Assembly (NCBI GenBank): GCA_933228895.1
Contig: OW121848.1
Location: forward strand, 92,089,470 to 92,153,469
Source of the DNA: Platycnemis pennipes
Taxonomy: Eukaryota; Arthropoda; Insecta; Odonata; Platycnemididae
Length of the DNA stretch: 64,000 nt
Direction of reading: 5' to 3'
This document shows, piece by piece, positions 1-11,725 of this stretch. Position 1 is the first letter of the stretch. The number at the start of each line of letters is the position of its first letter. The notes beneath the pieces are model-generated. The model ran no database searches and was not told the origin of the DNA. It worked only from the letters and a program-made list of their open reading frames with translations. Position numbers and translations under genes: made by a program.

Positions 1-981
1 TCAGACCGTCCTTCCCCGACATATTTTTCTCCGTTTGACGTTCTTGTAAAATTTCCTCCGTGCTCAAGCGCTTGCCTCGCACTTTCCCTCACTGCCCCCT
101 CGCCCATTTATCTCTCGTTATTTGCCTCGCCTTCCCTTTTCTTTCCGTCTCCTTCCTCCTCACTCTCTCCTCCCCTCTCTCCTTCCATCCCTGCCTCTGT
201 GTAAGCGCTTTCTCCCTCCCTCTCTCCTCCGCCAACGCTGGACCGCCTCTTGTTGTCCGTCTCTCCCCCGTTAGTTCCTTTAAGGATCCGCGGACGACGT
301 CCCAAGGTTGTGTGTGTGTGTGTCCCTACACTTTAAGTGCTCCCTCCTCCTCCTGGCTCCGGGCAAGGGGAGACAAGTGTACACGTACGCGGTTGTCGCG
401 CGAGGTTTTGTTGCCGAATCCTTTTTAAGGGCTTATCTCTTGAACTTGAATATTCCCTCCTTGTATCCGATCGGGCGACGTGGAGGGGCCCCGCGTCTCG
501 TTCCTCCTGTCATAACTCAAGTGTCGCGAGCATTGTTGATTGAATTGAATGCGGGGGTCGTTCGGTCGCAACTCGTTTTTGAAGGCTTCCCAAACCCCCC
601 CGGCCACCGTGTGCGAGCGCTGTAGCCAGCGAATAATTCCTTAATTTTTATGCTCCCCAGTCGCGGAAACTCCTTTCCGAGGTCACGTATTTTTTTTCGT
701 CATTCGGCCCAAGTTCATATCCGCTTTTAATAGGTTCTTTGCACGCAGGTCACGGAGTGGTCCTATAAGAGGAGGTTGAGTCACCCGTGCGAGGTGCGCA
801 TTTGATTGGTTGTGCCGACGGTTGGCGCTCAACGGCGAGACATCTCGCTCCTGGAGTTGCTTATTAAAGTGCTCGAGTTGGACCGTATCTCAGTGGTACT
901 TTTTCGGAGGAGGCGACCGACAGATGCGGCCATTTGCGTCATTGTAGTCTAGTTGGGTAATTGGTTACAGGTAGGATTGTT
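1..981. other. GC- and CT-rich non-coding block
   Basis: No gene recognised. Bases 60-260 are strongly pyrimidine-rich on the plus strand, and a short TG microsatellite lies at about 308-323. The open frames here come from stop-poor pyrimidine composition and resemble no family I know. From about 620 the composition becomes mixed, with no repeat or RNA gene visible. Confidence 0.5.
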
Positions 982-1222
982 CAGGATACGGAGGAAGGGA
1001 GGTTAAGAAACCCGGCGTCGATATAAGCCTGTTCTTATCGAAATGCGCAAAGGGGTCGACGATTTGACGGCCCTTCCGACGGTCGTAGAGTTCAATTTGA
1101 GTTGCTATTAACACTGTACAAGTATTCCGGACTACTTAAGTAGAGACCGGAATACCATTGCAATTGTCGGGGTTCAAACCCTTTCCCTCGGAGTGGAAAG
1201 CCAGTACTCTTGCCGCCGTGTC
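982..1222 (-). repeat. tRNA-derived SINE copy
   Basis: Read on the minus strand, the head has a box A-like stretch (AGAGTACTGGC within 1195-1215) and a box B-like GGTTTGAACCC at about 1170-1180, as in RNA polymerase III promoters of tRNA-derived SINEs. The distal part (982-1040) matches the body of the better copies at 15203 and 41590, in particular a segment ending in GACGCCGGGTTTCT. It is an old copy. The family is recognised by comparison within this window, not from a named consensus. Confidence 0.6.
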
Positions 1223-3786
1223 AATTCAAACCTTCAAGCCGTATCATTTTTCGGTTCCCTTTACCTGTATTACCTATACTATATTTCTGTAACATCCAAG
1301 TCCAAAGTACTTGCCTACAGTCTTGGGTTTTGTTAAAAATATTGCGCAAAATTTGTTATTCTTATGTAACTTTCAAGAACACAATTAGTCCACGGTCAAA
1401 TCAGATCCTTGATTAGCTTCGGTCCTTGCTACTCTATGTTTCCCTGAAGCGGCTATAGCTTTATTAGTAAAAACAGCCAGTTTTAACGCCTAAAGATCAG
1501 TGGATAGCAGTGAGCTGACGATATTTGGCGGCTTTTAAATTGTTGTTTTGATGTGAAAAGGTCGGAACAGTATTCTTTTTTGCCTAGAGTTGCGTTTTGT
1601 AATCCATACCCTAAATATCGCGGGAAATGTGCAGTGATTTTCCTGCAGAGACATGATAGTTTTTTATGTAAAAAGATTACTCTAAGTCGAAGGAGTGGCT
1701 GTTTATTTGTATACGCATGAAAATGTTAGTGTATTAATTGTAATCTAGCGAGAAATTGCGATGGGAAATATTGTTTAATAGGTAGCCATAAATAAGGTTT
1801 GATGCCTTTATTTGTTAATTTTGTATGTTTATATGTATTCCTTTTATTGATAATGCGCACTCAGATTCCAGTGAGGTCTGCGATTTAGTTGAACGAATGC
1901 TTGCCTTACAATGCATGCATCCTAATATAGGCTTTTGCCCCTAAGGTTAACTACTGCCCCATGTATGAAATATGCACTTCACACTGTCTGCTCGTAATTC
2001 GTCGGAAGATATGTAGGTCGTCGTTGAAGAAAAAAATTTCTTTCTCGGAAAATTAGCTCTGGGGGTTGTAGATTGTCGAGAGTGCATAGGGACGGAGGAA
2101 GGCCTCGTCAACAATACGGATAGCACCGACTCTCTGGAGCTGTGAATTATTCTCGCACCCTATTACATTCATTCTTTATGCTCGCGGTGATTGATACCGT
2201 CGCCGTCCAAACGCCTTTCTTCGCTTCGGCGTCCGCTGACTGGTGGGATCGAGCTGTATTCCCATCTCTCGGGAAGCGCTTCCACCGCATCCCGCCCCCA
2301 CACCGAAGGCCGCCCCGAGCCCCTACGCCCCCGATTGTTTCTTAATATCCCGAGCCATTCCCTCGTCGCGCTCTCCAATGATCATATACCCCCCTTCGCT
2401 TTGAATATGATGTTAACGTCTGGGGCATTTTCCGTCGTAGTTTAATTCTCGTCGGAGATAAATCGAGAACGCCGGGGGAAATGGTCGAGGACGTCTTGGT
2501 CGCCTTGGCTCTCCGCTCCTTTTGCACTCCGCTCGATTTAATCGCCTTTCAGTCGTCCCATCACCCCATCCCTCATTCGCGAAAAGTCGCCGCTTTGCTA
2601 TTTTTTCCTCCTGCCCTCCCTTTCTCCCCCTCGCTTCGGAGGGCGCGAGGAAGGACGCCTCCCTGGCTCTCGACGCATCCCCGTCCGCCTGCCTTCCCGC
2701 GCGGACCGAGGAGGGAGAGATGAATGTGAAGCAATCGCGGGAGAATATTGTTTGGAGCGCGGAAGGTTCCAGCGTCGGGGTTGAAGTAAGGGTCTCCGAG
2801 GTGGAGGTGTTCGAGCGAATGGGAGGGAGAGAGGGAGAGAATGGCCGATGGGGAAGGAAGGGTAAAAGGGAGAGGAAAAGGAGTGTGGGAAGGAAGGTGG
2901 TGGGTATCCTCATGAGTTATTAGAATCGCGACTACGCCGCGGCAGCTTATAGTTGTTATGGAAATAGCCTTTGAGGGGGAGCGATCGTGAGAGGAGGTGG
3001 AAGGCGTGTGTTTCGCGGGGAAGTGGACAGGAGGCGGGGAGGGGGGGGGGTGGCTGTTGGTTGGATTGCAAGCGCCAGCTGAAATGGGGAGGTAAAAAAT
3101 GAGGAGTTGGAGGACACGGGGGTGGAGGTGTGGGAGGCTGGAAGAAGTATGAGATGGCGGGGTGGAATGTATTCGTGTTTGTGCGCGTGAGGGCCAAGGA
3201 AACGCTCTAATAGAAGGTGTGTCAAAGGGCTTGCGGGGTGTTGTCTCGGGGGTTGAGGTGACTCCATACTGTCCCTCTTGACCCCGGATGACGTGTGCGT
3301 ATATATTCACGGTCCGGAATGTCAAAAAAATTAAAGGCTGTCGGTCGGGAATGAAGAACGCGAGGGCAGCGCGAACATTTTATGCATGCGGTAACGCGAT
3401 ATGTTTTTGCTGCTTAAGAAAATGGATTTGGCGTTTACGTGGTCGGTAGCTAACCTTATGGAGATTTTCCTGTTGTGTCAAGTGTCTTCCTCAAGTCCAA
3501 ATTATCATTTACATTGGGTAGGTGGGGTTGCAGTCAGATGAGAAAATGTTAATGAGAAATGCATCGTAATATTTAAAATATTCTCATATATAATGTAGGG
3601 TAATACACCATTAATTGCGGATAAATGTTAATTTTCATGGCCTGCTCTAGGTCGTAGAGGGAGTCCTTCACCGCCCTCCTTGAACTTTTTGAGTGAGATG
3701 CTAATTTCCGAATGCATATTAGGTGAAGTATGCGCTAAAAGCTTCTTTTCTGTGGGCGTCGTCCTGTTCGAGTAGTGTGAGGAAGG
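1223..3786. other. intergenic: AT-rich then Pu/Py switch block
   Basis: Bases 1223-2130 are AT-rich with nothing recognisable. Bases 2140-3300 are GC-rich. About 2530-2700 is pyrimidine-rich on the plus strand, and about 2700-3270 is purine-rich on the same strand, with a run of ten G at 3041-3050. The long minus-strand open frame over 2573-3325 is rich in P, S, H and T because it reads the pyrimidine strand; I do not call it a gene. Bases 3330-3786 are AT-rich and featureless. Confidence 0.5.
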
Positions 3787-3895
3787 GCTTCAGACCACAT
3801 ATCCCTATCCCTTCTATCCCTTCCATCCCTATCCTTATACCTTTCCTCCCGGTCTGAAGCGCCTATTAGTGCGGAAACAGACTTGAAAACACCAT
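3787..3895 (+). repeat. SINE 3' fragment with CCCTAT-type degenerate array
   Basis: The segment containing GGTCTGAAGCGCC at about 3851-3863, followed by a GACTTGAAAAC tail, matches the 3' part of the minus-strand SINE at 41590-41875 (same GGTCTGAAGCGCC word, then GATATGAAAACC). It is preceded by a degenerate tandem array of ATCCCT/TCCCTT words (about 3800-3835). The word GCTTCAGACC upstream (about 3787) is the inverse of GGTCTGAAGC, so the fragment can form a hairpin. No SINE head is visible. Confidence 0.5.
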
Positions 3896-5829
3896 GAGTG
3901 AGTCGTCCTGTTTGGTAAGCGAGGATCTCAAGTGGTTGACGGGTATACAGTAGTTGATTTTGTATCTACCTGCATATTTTCAGTTGTTTTTATTTTACGA
4001 TAATATTTTTCGATTCCATATCGAATTCTATATAGGTGTGCTTCAAGTTAGTGGATTCCCACATTGCGAAACAAATCATCGACAAATATATCGACTACGG
4101 CGAATCGCATTGCTATGCTATGCTTTCTTTTGCGTTGAATAATTCCGGTGAGTTAATGGTTGGCGAAAATACAATTAGAAGTAATATTTTGAAAATGTAG
4201 CTTTTCAGATTTTACCTTGTTTTGGCTGCACCATTTATTTGTAACTTTTCTCGTTAATATCTTGGGCGCATTATAATACAAGGCATTGATTTCTTTGCTC
4301 CTAAGATGAAATAAATTTACTATCGGGTATTTTTAGTGAATTTGGCTTTTACGAAAACAATAGTCGTCGATATTCAAACATTTTATACGCTCGGTTCTTT
4401 CTTTTAACTTGAAATGTGTGGTATTTATACTTAATACTGGGCCTTAATAATGGTATGACTCAATTCCGTGATTGTGATAAATGAATTTCAATGACCTGTA
4501 ATAATCTGGTCTATTAACCGTTTTCTCACTAGCGTGGAACCACCATTATTTACCATAGTAGTTGTTTGGTATTAAGAGGATTTCGTTTTGCAAATTTCTT
4601 AATTATTAGGTCATTGCGTATACCTAATAAATTAGCAATGTATTGTGTTTTTAAATTGGCTATTGTGGAAGAGCTAATATTTACTGTACTTTCCAAACGA
4701 TTAGTGAATCGAAGATTCATATCGCCGGGAAGATAACTGCTTTTGCGATTGAGTGATGAAGCTCGTGCAGTTTAATTAGCTTATGTGAAGGTAATTCTTA
4801 GTTTCTCAAGGCAACTCTGGGTAGTTTGTTTCTAACTTCTCAAGGTTTTCTTTTTTATGAAGTTTGTATTTAATGTTTATACCTATACATGGCATCAGTC
4901 CATCATGCCATCTCTGTCAATTATCTATCTTGATATTTTATGCCATTGTACCGTTGGATCAATCTCCACCCTTGTGGTCTTTACTCTCTCTTTATTGTAC
5001 CGTCATAAAATTTATCTTAATCACTATGCAACGGTAAGGTCAATAATATCCTGCTAGGACTTTCCCACTGGCTAGTATCGTATTAGTGATATCCAAGTTT
5101 TAGGGCTGTGAATACGCCATAAAGCGGCACGTAGCGTATAAAACTGATCTAATCGTAACCCCTAATTTTCTGCAGTGCGTTAAAAATCTCAGCCAGCGAT
5201 TAATTTTTCATCAATTCCATATCGCAGTCTGTTCTTTTATTTCGCGCGTTGAAGTTTTTCAAATGCTTGCGAATATATGTATCGAGGTGTATATCCTCTC
5301 AATCCCGTGCCTAATTCTCTACATCTTGTAAGTATCTTGTTAGCCACCTTCTGGTTGTGTGCCTGAAGGTGAGTGATCCCCCAGCATGAATTATGTACAC
5401 GCATAAATAGTTATAGTGATAATCTATTAGATATTACTGTTAATGTCATATGGGAAACACTCTATAAACGCCTATTGCAGAAAACGCAAGGAGACATTTG
5501 AGAAAAACTATACCTTGCATTGAACATTTAATGGTTCTTGCTGATACATATGCAGAAATTGCATTGAAATTTGCATAGCGTATCCTAAATAACCTCCTCG
5601 TTAACTTCAGTATAATCTAATTTTTCCCTTATTGCAAGCGGAAATAATGACATAAGAAAGTATAGGTAATAACTTTTTAAACCTCCCTATCTTTTTACAT
5701 ATATCTCTCTCAAATTCTACCTCTATGACAGAATGGAATAGACGATCTGCCCTATTGTAGTACATTATGGGATTTAAATTGAGGATGTTGGTGATCCTAC
5801 CCGCGTCACATTCTCTTACCGCAATACGT
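3896..5829. other. AT-rich intergenic stretch
   Basis: I see no coding capacity, RNA gene or repeat copy that I can support in this stretch. Short open frames occur but are unrelated to any family I recognise. Confidence 0.5.
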
Positions 5830-7350
5830 TCACTCCCATTTGAGGAAAGTTGATTTTTCTCGGGTGGCGTATTGAAAATAGGGGTGGATCGTAAATTCCC
5901 TCGGCGCTGAAAACATTTGGTTTCGTCCTGCGTCAAGTCGCACGTTTTGTCCGCTCTCGGAAACGCGTCCCGGAGGAGAAAAAAAACTGCCGCGCACGCT
6001 ACGGCGAAGCGGCGGGGAGCTGTCCCATTTCCCGGCGGCGGCCGATCGCGTCCCTCCCCGCCCCGGCCACAAATTATATTCCGAAAACAATCCGGCGATT
6101 CCCTCCGTAATGTCCCGCCCGCTCCTTTTCACGCCTCTCGGGTGCGAGTCGGCCCCTCCCCTGCGGATGTTTACGGAGCGGCGTTTTCCAAATTTATGAG
6201 CAGCCTGCTGTTTTTTTGAGCGGGGCGAGAGAGGAGGAGATCTTCATGCTGGTTCGAAGAGTCGAGGCGGAATTTCGTCGGTGGACCTATTGTAAATGGG
6301 TTTCGGGCAGAGGACGCATGGTGCCGGCGTACCTTCTCCACCACGTCCGATTTCAATCTGCGTTTTGTTTCGGGCGTCGGAATAAATTTTAATGAAGCCC
6401 GCCCTCGCCTGTTACTTTCTCCCCTCACCCAGTCTCGCACGGAGACCCTCCCTCTCTCTCTGGCTCCCTTATTTCCTCTTCCCACTCCTCTCTCTCTCCC
6501 ATCTCCCCTTGCTGCTTATATACATATATCTCTCCCTCTCTGTCTTTCTCTTCGCCTCTTTTCTCCCCTCACCCACCCTTCCTTTCCCTCCTTCCCTCCC
6601 CTCATCCTGCCCGACCCGTGTTCCGCGACGCCTTTCCCTTGTTGCCTCCTCCCACATGTTTACTCTCCGCGCACTTTATGGACGCTGGCGATATGAATTA
6701 TGGGCGTTTTAATTCCTAATGCTGTTGCAGTTAGGCTTTTCCCTGTCCGGCCGCGAGGAGGAGCATGGCACGCGCGCACGTTCCTTTATAACGCTCCTTG
6801 GGACTCCCTTCTATGAGTTCTATAACTCTCTCTCGTTCTTTCGCTTGCTCGCTATCTTTTTCCTCCCTAACCACGTCCGTGGGACGATGGATAAGGCATT
6901 AGTGTTGGCGAGCTTCGCCGTTCAGGTGGAGACCCTCTTGTGTTTAAGTCCGGCGGGTCTCCAATTTTGCAACAAGCCACTCGTTCTCTCTCTCTCTCTC
7001 TCTCGAAGTTAAGCCTTTGCTCTCGCGATCGGCTTCGTGACACGCCTCTTGGGGAAATAATTCACGCGTGGCATGAGCGGAGGGCTGAATGCTTGTGTTT
7101 TCCGACTTTCCCCGTATCCCACCTATCCCCCTTTCTATGTTTAAGGCGAGGTGGGAGTGTAAGGGGCGGAAATATTTCGCTCGCGGTTTGCTCGGGTCGT
7201 GTCCTCGTGGAAACGTGGTCAATGAGTGCCCGTGGGTGGAAAGAGAGCACCTGCAACCTGCTCTTTCCTCCACGTCGAACTGTCTGAATTTCGAGAAAGT
7301 GATTCATCGTGAGTTATCTCCCATGCCCTTCAAGATCGGAGCTTGATGAC
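5830..7350. other. CpG-rich block, pyrimidine tract
   Basis: A GC-rich segment with many CpG dinucleotides that is clearly different from its AT-rich flanks. Bases 6400-6660 form a polypyrimidine tract on the plus strand, and a TC dinucleotide array lies at 6985-7004. Overlapping open frames exist in several frames on both strands, as expected for GC-rich stop-poor DNA, and none has a recognisable domain. It could be a regulatory or promoter-like island; this is inference from composition only. Confidence 0.4.
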
Positions 7351-10300
7351 GACGCTTCTCACTCGTTCAATAAACTTTCTGCTGAAATACTCAGTTTTTT
7401 ACCTGAGGGTAGCTACAGCTAAGGGAGCTACAAGAGAGAAAGGAGTTTTTTCTGCTAAGCCGTAAGTGTCTTCATTCATTTTTTTCCTATTCCAGCATCA
7501 TCATAGTTTCTTTAACCAATATAAGTAATCTTAGGACAGCTCCTTCCTATTTATATACCATTTGTTTTAAGCTATTAGTAGCTACACACGTCAGTCTTAT
7601 CACCCAAAATACTCTTCTTTCCGCAAAGACGTATCTGGGAACACATTCTCCCCTCAGATTTAACTCCTCCCCCTAATTTTTCGTATGAATTCTCGTTCCA
7701 TATTTGCCAACAAATCCGTTGTCATCACAGTCCATCTGTGTTCATACTTACGTGTGAACTCATTGATCTAAAATGCCTCCTGGATACGTGAAATGAACTC
7801 GTTATAGTATATTCGTTATAGTAATATATCCTCTAAAATGTATACTAATTCTAGCTTTTCTTCATCAATAAAATCTCCTCGTGTTCGTACTAATGTGATT
7901 GATGTCCCCGAGCGTTTCATTTCCTACTTATATTGCGCTCATCTTTGGCTGTTGTCCCTTGGCAATGTGGACCGCATGAATTCCTGACCCCTGTATAGCT
8001 TGATCTTTCACATCGAATTTAGTGAATATTTAATAGTGAACATCTAAAGGCTGTAGAACCACATTATGGCCAGCTTAAACATTACCATGCGTATGATTAA
8101 CTTTTTAATGGCATTCACAGTTCCTAGTAATGACCCATTAACATTAAATTTCCTCGTCAGAATCATGACGCATTTAATGTTTCTCACTAAAAGTCCCATG
8201 AATGTGTGAACATTAGTACTTGGGCCATATTTTTTTAATGCTGTAGTGTCGGCTTGTTGGGGTGTAGTCTGATGCATGAATATTTCGCATTGTGAAAGTT
8301 GCATCGTGTAAATCAGGGAATTGCATGGAAAACGTTCAACGTGCACCAAAAACTGAGCGGAAAAATATCCCATGTTCTATTTCCACCGGTTGACGCTGCT
8401 TCAAAATGCGCATTTTATTTCTTTGTTTAAAACGGCCTTTAGAACTCAACTCGTGTCAGGCAAGCATTTATGATCAGTTCTGTCTTGTTGTGCAGCAGGT
8501 AACTGAGACGAAAAACCATAGCCTTTACTTTACATAAGCTGTTCTAATTTACTACGCCTTCATGCGGTGCATGGGGTACGGTTTTTGCTATTATTTTGTG
8601 GTGTTGTCACTGTTTACTCGCTTATCTTAAGCTATTTCGGCTGGCTATTCAAGAATTCCGTGCAGGACTGCAAACACTATATCGTTTCCAATTATCGTAA
8701 TGCAGCCCTTAAAGACTTGTCGCAGACTTCGTCACGCCCAGCGCAGACTATGGCGAGATAGCGACAAGAAATACTGCATGCGACTCCCAGTATTGTGCTG
8801 TCGAATCAGTCCTGCGGCAAAATGAAATCCGCAATTTGGCAAGAGCTTTCACTCTAAGTCGAGTGCAGATAGAACGGACGCGTCCGTCCCGTACGGACGG
8901 GGCGAGATTTAAATTTGTATTTCACTGGCTGGGTTTCTCCATTAATCTGGGATAGTTGGACGCGACCGTGGCTGTGACTTATCTGATTTCCTACTTCCAG
9001 TGTGTAGCTGCTATTGGATGTAGAATGAGGGAGTGTTTATTTATTTAAAAAAATATATATAAGTGGTTTCCGGGGACTGGTGGACCCTATCATAAAATCT
9101 CGTAGCCAGCCAGCTATTAATCGCTGTCTACTCCCAGAAGATAGTGGCAAAATTAATGGTTCTTTTAACCCAGCCCTATAGAAATGAGCAGAAATGCCAG
9201 GAATTATTCGTAATCTCAGGCGTCTGAATTTCTGAAAATATGCGTGTTCGGTGTCTGTTCCGTAATTTTTTTTCTGTCCGTTCTGTAGCCGAGATCACAT
9301 CTCTCAGAATTGACTGTATTCCACCTCTTGGTGGGAAAGCTGAAGCTACTTCGGCCTGAGGTTGTTTGAAATTCGCTGAAAATATTTTCCGACAATCGCA
9401 TCGCAGTGACTCGTAAGTTTTTCTTCGTCAGTATTGGCTTGCACTTATCGCACTTATTTACTCATAGTTGCTGTTCACCTGATCGAATTGGCTCTGGGTT
9501 CACGCTACATTGTCCGAACAGTAGTCATTCTGGTGAATATGACCTCTTCAATTTTTATTGAAACGAATAGGATTATTTACTATATATGCCAAATTTTCCT
9601 TTTACAACTCTGTATTATGAAATCCTGGTTTATCTAGTTGCTTACCCAAGAATGACCTAAAAGATTTTAAGAAACTTGAAAGGTACCTAGGGAATGTGTC
9701 ATTTAAGTGAATTACCAATGCAAGTTTTAATTGGCCTATTGAACATTTAGTACGATTAAGTCATTGCCAGGCTTCGCGAAATTTTTAATCTTTTCGCCTC
9801 GGGGATTATATACTCTACAATCCATTTACGAGTGTTGAAAATTGTTTCCCTCGTCAATTTCGTGAAAGTGGCGAGAGTTTTAACGCCTTGCATTGACTAA
9901 CCCAGAAACTTTTTTGTGTCGACGTTAATTTCGTTGTAGGTATTATATATTTTACAGCTCATAATTTTCACTTCATTTACGCCGGTGAGTATAGAAGGAT
10001 GAATTTTTTCCCACGATTGGCTCGCGGCTCGCGAAACTTATTTAAGAGCATTAACACATTTCGCTATTTTGGTACAGACACGTGAAGTCATTAAGCCACG
10101 CTCTAAATGGCCGGACCTCACAATAGCAACAGGAAAACAGACACAAACTGCCAGATAATTGGGTTCATGGATTCCCTATTCCATTGATCAAACCACGAGC
10201 ACAACACGTAACAAATAGAGAGAAACTCCACAGCATAAAACATGCCTCGTTCATGCTCGTGTCGTTTCGCCTCCCGCCGCGTGGGGTGGAGTTCTAATGC

Positions 10301-11494
10301 ATTCTTTCTTATAATTTTCCGCGGTGACGTCCTTGGGAAGGAAGACTCGCGTTTCGCTCGCTTTTCAGCATTCGTCGATGAGCTGTGAGGCGGCTAATGG
10401 CGCTCAGCTCTTCCTCACCATCTGTCATGCCATTCCGAGGGACGTTTGCCTGCTCGACCCTTTGCAGCAAAGCGAGCAACATCATCGTGGAGGTGATGAG
10501 AGTGGTTGGAGGCGTCTCTCAGTTTAAATCAGATTTGAATCAGATTTGATTGATCAGATGTGATTTGTAGGTCAGAATGGTCAGAGTTGAAGAAGGGTTA
10601 GTTTATGGGATTTTTATAGCTGCTTATTTGGGGATAGATATCATGATTGTTTGGTATTTGTGTTAGTATATTAATGTGTTCTGTGGACAACACCCAAGTT
10701 TGTTTTCCATTTATCAAAGCAATACCGAAAATAACGTCACACACGAATCTTATATGATTATGCTCTAATTTAACGAAAAATTCCACAAATACTTACACGG
10801 TTGTTCATTTGACGACAACGCAAATGCATTTTAAATTTGACAAAATTGCAAAATTGGGGTAAAACTTTTTTGGACAATGATGATTGTTTTCGGCAAAAAT
10901 AAATTGATAGATGAAATTTTTTTTTACATGTCAGTATATTTCCCCCTTTTCCTGCCGTCTTAATTAGGTGGTCTCGTTTTCCTTCGCCTTTACCTCCCAT
11001 CCGGCGTTCTCCATTCCAGCACGGCCTTCAGCAGCGTCCATTACCTTTCATTGCTTCCGCTATCCACCGTAATGTCACTGCCAATTAGTAAAAATAATAT
11101 ACTTATATTTTTATCGTGCATTGCAATTTGACATTCTTTCTGCTCACTTCGCCTAGACTGTCATTCTTTAAATCTCATCCGCATCTCATAGGCATCCAGT
11201 CAACCGTGATAGGGTACTGGTCTGTTTGTTTATAATATAACTGTAAATTTCAACTTATTATATTGGAAATATAATAACCAGTGATGGACGGACCCCTAAA
11301 AAAAATTATCTGCAGGATAATCCAGGCGACTTCTCTCCCAAGAAATATCTGCTAGTAGCTGCGAAAACGGAAACGGGGGAACTTTCAACGGACATCTGTA
11401 GTAAGAACCTTTTTTGTGGTGAAGCATCGACAGTAAAATCTGCGGGAAAGCCAAAACTGAAAGCATCAACAGCGAAGAGCTGAAAAAGAAAGGA
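7351..11494. other. AT-rich intergenic stretch
   Basis: Nothing coding is recognised. A compact pair of overlapping palindromes sits at 8874-8900 (ACGGACGCGTCCGT followed by CCGTCC and GGACGG around a 5-nt loop). Bases 10240-10530 are locally GC-richer. The remainder is AT-rich with scattered short open frames of no known family. Confidence 0.5.
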
Positions 11495-11725
11495 TGGACC
11501 GAGTAACTAACAAAGACTTCTTACTCAAAGAGTGAAACCTCTGGAAATTCTGTGGAAAGGAAAAGATGGAACAAACTTTAGCGCACGCCTCTTGAGACAC
11601 GATAACCTGCCTCGTGAAGACAATCGTGGAGGGGGGAAAGTGAATTTGAAGAACTGCCAAGAAAACCACGGTCGAGATATATGGATCGGGTGGTAAAGGA
11701 CGTGGAGGAAATTATGACAATATGA
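11495..11725 (+). pseudogene. non-LTR retrotransposon ORF2 C-terminal remnant
   Basis: Three short frames in succession give pieces typical of the region downstream of the reverse transcriptase in insect non-LTR elements: DRVTNKDFLLKE, then FSARLLRHDNLPRE, then RSRYMDRVVKDVEEIM ending at a stop at 11725. The order and spacing match the usual arrangement of an LRHD(N/D)L motif followed by a GRPR-YxDxV motif. In-frame stops and at least two frameshifts separate the pieces, so it is dead. No reverse transcriptase core precedes it, consistent with 5' truncation. The motif identification is from general knowledge of these proteins, not from a search. Confidence 0.6.

Noticed and set aside
2573..3325. 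250-codon minus-strand open frame
   Set aside because: Same cause: low-complexity S/P/H/T sequence from a polypyrimidine strand, with no domain.
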